From the NCBI GenBank assembly GCA_013290035.1, contig JABCYT010000318.1, forward strand, positions 1-5,161: 5,161 bases of DNA, in the 5' to 3' direction. Shown piece by piece: positions 1-4,191 of this stretch. Within the stretch, counting starts at the first letter, position 1; the number at the start of each line of letters is the position of its first letter. The position numbers and the translations under genes are program-made. The notes under the pieces were generated by a model that saw only the letters and a program-made list of their open reading frames with translations, was not told where the DNA came from and made no database searches. The stretch comes from Alphaproteobacteria bacterium. GTDB lineage: Bacteria > Pseudomonadota > Alphaproteobacteria > Reyranellales > Reyranellaceae.

Positions 1-537
1 CTGGCGCGCGTGCCGTCCTTCTTCGGCCGTACCCTGTTCGGCAGCCTGGTCATCGCGCCCATGGTGATGCCCGAGGTGGTGATGGGCATCTCCATGCTGC
101 TGCTGTTCGTCGGCTCCGAGCGCCTGTTCGGCGGGCCCGACCGCGGCTTCCTCACCATCGCCATCGCCCACATCACCTTCTCGATTTCCTTCGTCGCCAT
201 CGTGGTGCAGGCGCGTCTCGCCGACTTCGACCGCTCGCTCGAGGAGGCGGCGATGGATCTCGGCGCCACGCCCTGGGTCACTTTCCTCACGGTGACGCTG
301 CCGCTGATCGCGCCCGCGGTCGGCTCGGGCTGGCTGCTCGCGTTCACCCTCTCGCTCGACGACCTGATCCTGACCCAGTTCGTCGCCGGCGCGCAGTCGC
401 AGACCCTGCCGATGCGCGTCTATTCCAGCGTGCGGCTGGGCGTCGATCCGCAGATCAACGTGCTCGCCACCATCATCGTTGGGATCGCAGCAAGTGCGTT
501 AATTTTCTCGGGCTGGCTGACGCGCCGCAGGGCCTAG
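1..537 (+). CDS. potI: Putrescine/polyamine ABC transporter permease, PotI-like (5' truncated by window edge)
   Basis: This is the C-terminal 178 residues of an inner-membrane permease of the PotC/PotI type, which forms half of the channel of a polyamine ABC importer. The frame is open from base 1 and ends at TAG 535-537. The family is usually about 260-280 residues, so roughly the first 100 lie outside the window. Visible parts (window residue numbers) are a hydrophobic segment at 14-37, another at about 51-70, and the EAA loop at 81-111 (EEAAMDLGA, then TLPLIAPAVGSG), which contacts the ATPase. These are followed by SLDD at 118-121 in a membrane segment, the PotI-like stretch SSVRLGVDPQIN, and a final hydrophobic segment before the basic tail TRRRA. 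The other subunits (ATPase, binding protein, partner permease) presumably lie upstream. The class is secure. The substrate, and PotI rather than PotC or YdcV, is inferred from the sequence around SLDD and SSVR. Confidence 0.9.
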   Translation: MARVPSFFGRTLFGSLVIAPMVMPEVVMGISMLLLFVGSERLFGGPDRGFLTIAIAHITFSISFVAIVVQARLADFDRSLEEAAMDLGATPWVTFLTVTLPLIAPAVGSGWLLAFTLSLDDLILTQFVAGAQSQTLPMRVYSSVRLGVDPQINVLATIIVGIAASALIFSGWLTRRRA

Positions 538-576
538 CCTATCTTCCAGGCGTTGTCCAAAAATGGAATAGCCCTC

Positions 577-582
577 GGAGGA
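577..582 (+). promoter_or_regulatory. Ribosome binding site of the sulfite dehydrogenase gene
   Basis: GGAGGA lies 4 bases before ATG 587, within a 49-bp gap after the permease stop. It is the strongest Shine-Dalgarno match near this gene and supports the 587 start. No convincing promoter is seen in the short gap. Transcription may start inside the 3' end of the permease gene or come through from upstream. Confidence 0.7.
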
Positions 583-586
583 AGCC

Positions 587-1798
587 ATGATCGACAGAAG
601 AGCCCTGCTGAAACAGTCCAGCGCCGTCATGGCCGCGCTCGGCACGGCCGCGGTCTTCGATCCGCTGCGCGCCTTTGCCGACACGGTCACGCTGCCCTTC
701 GGCAACGGCGAGCGACCAATGGTGAAATACCCGCAGAAGCGGTTGATGATCGGCATGACCAGCCGGCCGCCGCAGCTCGAGACGCCGTTCTCGGTCTTCA
801 ATGACGGTGTGATCACGCCCAACGACGCCTTCTTCGTGCGCTACCATCTGGCCGGCATTCCCCTCGAAATCGATCCCGACACTTTCAGGGTCGAGGTCAA
901 GGGCAAGGTCGACAAGCCGCTGAAACTCTCCCTGGCCGAGCTGAAGGCCATGCCCTCGGTCGAGATCGTCGCCGTCAACCAGTGCTCGGGCAACAGCCGC
1001 GGCTTCTTCGAGCCGCGCGTGGCCGGCGGTCAGCTTGGCAACGGCGCGATGGGCAATGCGCGCTGGAAGGGCGTGACGCTGAAGGCGGTGCTCGACCGCG
1101 CCGGCGTGCAGAAGGACGCGCGCCAGGTGACGTTCGGCGGCCTCGACGGGCCGATCGTCGACAAGACTCCGGATTTCGTGAAGGCGCTCGACATCGACCA
1201 GGCGCGCAACGGCGAGGTCATGCTGGCCTATTCGATGAACGGCCACGACCTGCCCTTCCTCAACGGCTTTCCGCTCCGCCTCGTCGTGCCGGGCTATTAC
1301 GGCACCTACTGGGTCAAGCATCTCAACGAGATCACGGTCATCGACAGCGTGTTCGACGGCTTCTGGATGAAGGGCGCCTACCGCATCCCCGACAACGACT
1401 GCAACTGCACCGAGCCGGGCACGCCACCCAAGACGACGATCCCGATCGGCCGCCTCACCGTGCGCTCGTTCATCACCAGCCTCGCCGACGGCGCCAAGGT
1501 GGCGGCCGGCCAGCCGATCACCCTCAAGGGCATCGCCTTCGACGGCGGCACCGGCATCAAGGAGGTCGCCGTCTCGACCGACGACGGCAAGAGCTGGACG
1601 CCGGCGAAGCTCGGCCAGGATCTCGGCAAATACTCGTTCCGCGAATGGCAGCTGCCGGTCACGCTCGCCGCCGGCCCGCACGAGCTCCAGGTGCGCGCCA
1701 CCAGCAACGGCGGCCAGACGCAGCCGATGAAGCCGTTGTGGAACCCCGCCGGCTACCTGCGCAACGTCGTCGAAACCACGCGCGTCACGGCAGCCTGA
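587..1798 (+). CDS. sorA: Periplasmic sulfite dehydrogenase, molybdenum subunit (SorA-like)
   Basis: This 403-residue protein belongs to the sulfite oxidase family. It would oxidise sulfite to sulfate at a molybdopterin-bound Mo and pass electrons to a cytochrome c. The N-terminus has a twin-arginine signal (DRRALLKQ, hydrophobic stretch to about 30, cleavage near AFA-D), so it is exported folded with its cofactor. The Mo-cofactor domain spans about 75-260, with the Mo-ligating cysteine C133 in NQCSGNSR. R85, H87 (VRYH) and R138 (five after the Cys) fit the conserved substrate-pocket residues, and Y265 is a candidate for the active-site tyrosine. About 285-395 is the Ig-like dimerisation domain (VAVSTDDGKSWTPA). 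No haem b domain is present, as expected for bacterial SorA. Start ATG 587 has GGAGGA upstream. The next gene, a c-type cytochrome 12 bp on, favours SorA. SoxC is the main alternative, but its partner SoxD is a larger cytochrome. C272 and C274 (CNC) are extra cysteines of unknown role. Confidence 0.92.
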   Translation: MIDRRALLKQSSAVMAALGTAAVFDPLRAFADTVTLPFGNGERPMVKYPQKRLMIGMTSRPPQLETPFSVFNDGVITPNDAFFVRYHLAGIPLEIDPDTFRVEVKGKVDKPLKLSLAELKAMPSVEIVAVNQCSGNSRGFFEPRVAGGQLGNGAMGNARWKGVTLKAVLDRAGVQKDARQVTFGGLDGPIVDKTPDFVKALDIDQARNGEVMLAYSMNGHDLPFLNGFPLRLVVPGYYGTYWVKHLNEITVIDSVFDGFWMKGAYRIPDNDCNCTEPGTPPKTTIPIGRLTVRSFITSLADGAKVAAGQPITLKGIAFDGGTGIKEVAVSTDDGKSWTPAKLGQDLGKYSFREWQLPVTLAAGPHELQVRATSNGGQTQPMKPLWNPAGYLRNVVETTRVTAA

Positions 1799-1810
1799 GG
1801 AAGAACGACC

Positions 1811-2131
1811 ATGAAAAGCTCGAAATTCCTCGCCCTGGCCGGCCTCGCCGGACTGACCGTCGCGCTGTCGGTCGCCGTCAACGCCAAGCCCGTGACCTAT
1901 GTGCTTCCCGACGAAACCGCCGCCTTCAAGCCCGGCCCCAATCTCGAAACCGTCCAGGGCAATTGCGGCGCCTGCCACTCGGCGGACTACATCGCCACCC
2001 AGCCGCAGGGCCCTGCCTTCAAGAAGGCCTTCTGGGAAGCCGAAGTCACCAAGATGATCAAGGTCTACGGCGCGCCGATCGACGAGGCCGATGTGCCGAA
2101 GATCGTCGACTACCTCGTCCAGACTTACTGA
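1811..2131 (+). CDS. sorB: Monohaem cytochrome c, electron-accepting subunit of sulfite dehydrogenase (SorB-like)
   Basis: This 106-residue exported cytochrome c would take electrons one at a time from the SorA Mo centre and relay them to the respiratory chain. A Sec signal peptide is clear: MKSSK, a hydrophobic core, and probable cleavage after VNA at about residue 25, leaving a mature protein of about 81 residues. One haem site is present, CGACH (C52, C55, H56), and M82 in TKMIKVYGAP is the likely second iron ligand. The mature length and the motifs YVLPDE, ACHSADYI and KVYGAPI fit the SorB family as I know it. Its Shine-Dalgarno GAGGAAG (1797-1803) overlaps the sorA stop codon, which points to co-transcription and probably coupled translation. 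The gene ends 6 bp before the convergent regulator gene. Any small class I cytochrome is possible from the motif alone. The pairing with sorA makes the assignment strong. Confidence 0.9.
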   Translation: MKSSKFLALAGLAGLTVALSVAVNAKPVTYVLPDETAAFKPGPNLETVQGNCGACHSADYIATQPQGPAFKKAFWEAEVTKMIKVYGAPIDEADVPKIVDYLVQTY

Positions 2132-2137
2132 CGACCT

Positions 2138-2470
2138 TCACGGGGCGATGGCCTTCGCCCATTTCTCCGACCACAGGTGCAGCGGCAGGAAGAGCCGCAG
2201 CAGCTCCTGGCCCAACGACGTGAGGCGATAGCCCGCCTCGTCGTCGAGCTCGATCAGCCGGGCCGTCCTGAGCTCGGCCAGCCTTGAATTGACGATGGTC
2301 GGGCTGGCGCCGATCGCGTCCTGCAGCGCGCGGAAGCGCAGCGGCTCCTCGCGCAATTCCCAGACGATCCGCAGGGTCCAGCGGCGGCCCAGCAGGTCGA
2401 GCAGCGCCATGATCGGCCGGCCGCTTTTCGAGCCGCGGGCCGGGCGTCCGGGCAGGACGGCCTTCACCAT
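2138..2470 (-). CDS. HxlR-family winged helix-turn-helix transcriptional regulator
   Basis: This 110-residue DNA-binding protein matches HxlR regulators from about residue 18 (RPIMALLDLLGRRWTLRIVWEL) through FRALQDAIG. The probable recognition helix region is SPTIVNSRLAELRTARLI (56-73), followed by a short wing (DDEAGYRLT) and a C-terminal helix TSLGQELLRLFLPLHLW used for dimerisation. The family normally carries a conserved cysteine just before the first helix. Here that position is in GSKSGRP and the whole protein has no cysteine, so thiol-based redox sensing as in HypR or QorR is ruled out. Start ATG (2468-2470) has GGAGT (plus-strand 2478-2482) at good spacing. The gene is divergent from a CMD-family gene, and the shared 86-bp region holds two matching palindromes, so it probably represses or activates that gene and itself. 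Its ligand is unknown. The GC-rich N-terminal tail VKAVLPGRPARGSKS has no recognisable domain. Confidence 0.9.
   Translation of the reverse strand: MVKAVLPGRPARGSKSGRPIMALLDLLGRRWTLRIVWELREEPLRFRALQDAIGASPTIVNSRLAELRTARLIELDDEAGYRLTSLGQELLRLFLPLHLWSEKWAKAIAP
2143..2160 (+). terminator. Weak candidate terminator hairpin after sorB
   Basis: A perfect 6-bp inverted repeat, GGGCGA (2143-2148) and TCGCCC (2155-2160), has a 6-base loop and is followed on the + strand by ATTTCT. It sits 11 bases after the sorB stop, a sensible place to end the sorAB transcript. It lies inside the last codons of the convergent regulator gene, and the T-run is short and broken, so it could be chance in GC-rich coding DNA. 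Confidence 0.3.
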
Positions 2471-2486
2471 CTATTTCACTCCGTTA

Positions 2487-2501
2487 CTACATTTTCTGTA
2501 G
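2487..2501. promoter_or_regulatory. Palindromic operator copy 1 (CTACA-N5-TGTAG), likely HxlR-type site
   Basis: A perfect 5-bp inverted repeat, CTACA (2487-2491) and TGTAG (2497-2501), is separated by TTTTC. The same arms with the same 5-base spacing recur at 2521-2535, with the two centres 34 bp apart. This copy lies nearer the regulator gene, 17 bp upstream of its ATG and just upstream of its Shine-Dalgarno, so binding here would control the regulator itself. On the minus strand a weak -10-like TACAGA (2495-2500) falls inside it. Confidence 0.7.
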
Positions 2502-2519
2502 CGAACGCCGATCCGCATC

Positions 2520-2536
2520 GCTACATAAAGTGTAGC
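2520..2536. promoter_or_regulatory. Palindromic operator copy 2 (GCTACA-N5-TGTAGC), likely HxlR-type site
   Basis: This second copy has 6-bp perfect arms: GCTACA (2520-2525), spacer TAAAG, and TGTAGC (2531-2536). It lies immediately upstream of the Shine-Dalgarno of the CMD-family gene. A -10-like TACATA (2522-2527) falls inside it, so a bound regulator would block that gene's promoter. Sequence outside the arms is not conserved between the two copies, as expected for a dimeric repressor reading the arms. Confidence 0.7.
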
Positions 2537-2540
2537 ATAT

Positions 2541-2549
2541 GGAAGGGAG
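2541..2549 (+). promoter_or_regulatory. Ribosome binding site that fixes the CMD-gene start
   Basis: GGAAGGGAG ends 7 bases before ATG 2557. An earlier in-frame ATG at 2539 overlaps this purine tract and is only 3 bases from operator copy 2, with no Shine-Dalgarno of its own. The 2557 start is therefore preferred. Confidence 0.75.
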
Positions 2550-2556
2550 TCCAGCC

Positions 2557-3120
2557 ATGACCCGCATCAGTCCTGCCGAACCACCCTACGAACCGGCGAT
2601 TGCCGCCGAACTGGCGCGCATCATGCCGCCGGGCGTGCCGCCGCTGGTGCTGTTCCGCACCTTGGCCAAAAGCCCGCGCGTCTTTGCCAAAATGTTTGCC
2701 GGCGGCCTGCTCGACAAGGGACCGCTCAGCCTGCGCCAGCGCGAGATCGTCATCGATCGCACGACGGCCCGGCTGGGCTGCGAGTACGAATGGGGCGTTC
2801 ATGTCGCCTTCTTTGCCGACCGGGTCGGGTTCAAGGCCGAGCACGTGGCCGCGACCGCGGCCGGACCGGGCAACGTCGCCTGCTGGACCGAGGAGGAGCA
2901 GGCACTGATCGCCCTGGTCGACGATCTGGTCGACCGGCGGGCCATCCTTCCAGCGACCTGGACGCAGCTGGCCGCGCACTTCGACGAGACGCAGATCCTC
3001 GAGGCGATCGCCCTGGTGGGCTACTACCACACGATCAGCTTTCTCTGCGTCGGGCTCGAATTGCCGCTTGAAAGCTACGCCGCGCGCTTCCCCGCTACAG
3101 CGCCGCCGCGATCTCGCTGA
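2557..3120 (+). CDS. Carboxymuconolactone decarboxylase (CMD) family protein
   Basis: This cytoplasmic all-helical protein of 187 residues belongs to the CMD/AhpD-like superfamily. The hallmark block is LSLRQREIVIDRTTARLG (58-74) followed by CEYEWGVHV (75-83), with E63, E78 and H82 as likely active-site residues. A second conserved helix, ILEAIALVGYYHTISFL, spans about 147-163. The CxxC pair of AhpD is absent: C75 is followed by EYE, so AhpD-type peroxidase activity is unlikely. The protein is longer than single-domain gamma-CMD (about 130) and matches the roughly 180-residue group often found as uncharacterised dehydrogenase- or decarboxylase-like proteins. Start 2557 is chosen by its Shine-Dalgarno. 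It is divergent from, and probably controlled by, the HxlR gene, and its end overlaps the convergent SRPBCC gene by 26 bp. The substrate is not predictable. Decarboxylation or isomerisation of an aromatic-ring-cleavage lactone is only one possibility. Confidence 0.88.
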   Translation: MTRISPAEPPYEPAIAAELARIMPPGVPPLVLFRTLAKSPRVFAKMFAGGLLDKGPLSLRQREIVIDRTTARLGCEYEWGVHVAFFADRVGFKAEHVAATAAGPGNVACWTEEEQALIALVDDLVDRRAILPATWTQLAAHFDETQILEAIALVGYYHTISFLCVGLELPLESYAARFPATAPPRSR

Positions 3121-3583
3121 TCCGTCCGACGATGCGGCGCCAGCCGGAGCTCATGGCGTCGTAGGCGAAATCGTTCTCGGGCGAGCGGAAGCCGCTGTGG
3201 ACCATGCGCAGCCTGGTGCCGTTTCCCTCGGCCTGCAGCGTCCAGGTGACGACGCTGTCGAGCCGCGAGGCGTAGTTGGCCTTGGCGTTGTTGGCGTCGG
3301 TTCCGCCCTTCCACGAATAGACCAGCCGGCGCGGCGGCTCGATCTCCAGCACCTCGCAATGCACGACGCCGTCCCAGTCGCCGATCGGCCGGGTCGTGAA
3401 GGTAAAACGCTTGCCGACCACCGGCTCGAAGTCGTTGGGCATCAGCCACCGGCCGATCAGTTCGGACGTCGTCAGCGCCCGCCATAGCCTCTCGGGCGGA
3501 TAGGGCAATACGTCCTCGACGACGATATCGCGCGGGCCGGACTTATCGGCGCTTTGGGCGGGGCTGCGGGCCAGGTTCGTCAT
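3095..3583 (-). CDS. SRPBCC / AHSA1-domain protein, partner of the ArsR regulator
   Basis: This 162-residue protein has the START-like (SRPBCC, AHSA1 type) fold, a hydrophobic-ligand-binding cup. Family features seen are IVVEDVLPYPPERLWRALTT (20-39), ELIGRWLMPNDFEPVVGKRFTF (first helices and strands), CEVLEIEPPRRLVYSW (76-91), then VVTWTLQAEGNGTRLRMVHSGF (111-132) and the long C-terminal helix ending GWRRIVGRISEIAAAL. About 18 N-terminal residues (to GPR) are outside the domain. The start at 3583 is supported by AAGGAG (plus-strand 3591-3596) at 7-base spacing. The gene begins inside the 3' end of arsR (41-bp overlap), so the two are co-transcribed and probably translationally coupled. ArsR-SRPBCC pairs are common in proteobacteria. 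The natural ligand is generally unknown, and nothing in this sequence identifies it. The name of the Hsp90 co-chaperone Aha1 applies to the domain only, not to the likely function here. Confidence 0.9.
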   Translation of the reverse strand: MTNLARSPAQSADKSGPRDIVVEDVLPYPPERLWRALTTSELIGRWLMPNDFEPVVGKRFTFTTRPIGDWDGVVHCEVLEIEPPRRLVYSWKGGTDANNAKANYASRLDSVVTWTLQAEGNGTRLRMVHSGFRSPENDFAYDAMSSGWRRIVGRISEIAAAL

Positions 3584-3908
3584 CGTCCATCTCCTTCAAT
3601 ACGGTCCTGAGGTTGGCGAAACGCTCGCGCCAGAAGAGGCCGTAATGGCCGATCCAATCGACCAGCGGCCCGAGCCCGCGTGGTTCGCAGCGATAGTGAA
3701 TGAGCCGCCCGTCCCGCCGCTCGCCCACCAGGCCTGCCTCCTTCAGCGCGCGAACGTGCTGGGAGATCGCCGGCTGCGAGACGTCGTTGCGCTGCGTGAG
3801 CGCGCCGACCGTGAGCTCGCCCGCGTCGGCGATCTGCTCGAACACCGCGCGCCGGGTCGGGTCGGCCAGCACGCGCATGATGACGGCGATGTCGGTGGCG
3901 GGCGTCAT
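3543..3908 (-). CDS. ArsR-family winged-helix transcriptional repressor
   Basis: This 121-residue DNA-binding protein opens with the ArsR signature VIMRVLADPTRRAVFEQIADAGELTVGAL (9-37). The recognition helix VSQPAISQHVRALKEAGLV (43-61) and the wing ERRDGRLIHYR (63-73) follow. The C-terminal helices contain WIGHYGLFWRERFANLRTVLKEM, typical of ArsR proteins paired with SRPBCC partners. The metal-binding ELCVCDL box of ArsR/SmtB sensors is absent and C74 is the only cysteine, so metal sensing is unlikely. I choose ATG 3908 over the in-frame GTG at 3929: the GTG lies inside the operator palindrome and upstream of the predicted transcription start, and the family signature follows closely after MTPATD. 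No Shine-Dalgarno precedes 3908, consistent with a leaderless message. It is the first gene of a two-gene unit with the SRPBCC gene. The last residues (DDDEPGPQPRPKRR) are a polar tail encoded partly in the overlap. Confidence 0.92.
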   Translation of the reverse strand: MTPATDIAVIMRVLADPTRRAVFEQIADAGELTVGALTQRNDVSQPAISQHVRALKEAGLVGERRDGRLIHYRCEPRGLGPLVDWIGHYGLFWRERFANLRTVLKEMDDDEPGPQPRPKRR

Positions 3909-3914
3909 GAAGGT

Positions 3915-3936
3915 TATATAAGTATACACTTATATA
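3915..3936. promoter_or_regulatory. 22-bp palindromic ArsR-type operator
   Basis: Perfect 9-bp arms, TATATAAGT (3915-3923) and ACTTATATA (3928-3936), are separated by ATAC. The palindrome fills the spacer and -10 region of the arsR promoter exactly, so a bound ArsR dimer would exclude RNA polymerase. AT-rich 22-bp inverted repeats in this position are typical of ArsR-family autoregulation. No second copy is seen elsewhere in the window. Confidence 0.8.
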
Positions 3937-3943
3937 TTGTCAA
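3915..3943 (-). promoter_or_regulatory. Promoter of the arsR-SRPBCC operon (TTGACA / 17 bp / TATATA)
   Basis: On the minus strand TTGACA (plus-strand 3938-3943) is a perfect -35 box. After exactly 17 bp comes TATATA (plus-strand 3915-3920), a fair -10 box. Transcription would begin about 7 bases further, at or within a base or two of the A of ATG 3908, giving a leaderless or nearly leaderless mRNA. The spacing match and the lack of a Shine-Dalgarno support each other. The start site is predicted, not shown. Confidence 0.72.
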
Positions 3944-4175
3944 ACGCCAAGACCAACGTCGCCCTGCCACCGATTCGCCATCCCGCTGCCCACTTTCCGG
4001 CAGGACCATCAGCCGACTAGAGCTCTGCAAATCCTCAACTAATAGTGCTTACACAAAGCAACGCACCGCCAAATGTGATCATCTTGCCACACCGGCACGA
4101 CAATTTCGCCTTGCCGGGTTTTCTGCCCGTGGTGTGCAGCCGAATTTTTGCTAGTTTCACGGGCAGTTGGCTTAT
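3944..4175. other. Non-coding intergenic region between the divergent arsR and ompA-like genes
   Basis: About 230 bp with no convincing gene. It is less GC-rich than the flanking genes, especially 4021-4160. It must hold the promoter of the ompA-like gene, but no clear -35/-10 pair for the + strand is visible. A small inverted repeat CGGG-N7-CCCG (about 4115-4129) is too weak to call a terminator. Open frames across it on either strand lack ribosome sites and family resemblance. No tRNA, riboswitch or mobile-element end is recognisable. Confidence 0.6.
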
Positions 4176-4181
4176 GGGGAG
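4176..4181 (+). promoter_or_regulatory. Ribosome binding site of the OmpA-like gene
   Basis: GGGGAG lies 10 bases before ATG 4192. An in-frame ATG at 4174 overlaps this tract and would add MGRYVK in front of the signal peptide, so 4192, which begins MKKMLMVAA, is the better start. An out-of-frame ATG at 4184 also precedes it. Confidence 0.6.
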
Positions 4182-4191
4182 ATATGTCAAA

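Noticed and set aside
539..1978. A 479-codon minus-strand open frame lying opposite sorA
   Set aside because: Its translation is rich in Arg, Gly, His, Ala and Asp with no domain pattern. This is typical of the antisense frame of a GC-rich gene, and the plus-strand gene is a clear sulfite oxidase family member.
982..2223. A 413-codon plus-strand open frame across sorA and sorB
   Set aside because: It runs in another frame through two well-supported genes, has an Arg/Gln-rich low-complexity translation and no ribosome site.
3100..3140. Inverted repeat GCGCCGC / GCGGCGC as a terminator between the convergent CMD and SRPBCC genes
   Set aside because: The 7-bp arms are 27 bases apart, lie in coding sequence of high GC content, and have no T-run on either strand.
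3068..3487. Plus-strand open frame opposite the SRPBCC gene
   Set aside because: It is a shadow of the minus-strand gene, which has a recognisable AHSA1 domain and a strong ribosome binding site.
3543..3908. Arsenic or metal resistance role for the ArsR protein
   Set aside because: The cysteine metal-binding box is absent and the partner is an SRPBCC protein, not an arsenite pump or arsenate reductase.
4148..4177. TTGCTA followed about 17 bases later by CTTATG as the promoter of the OmpA-like gene
   Set aside because: The -10 match is poor and it would place the transcript start at or beyond the Shine-Dalgarno site.
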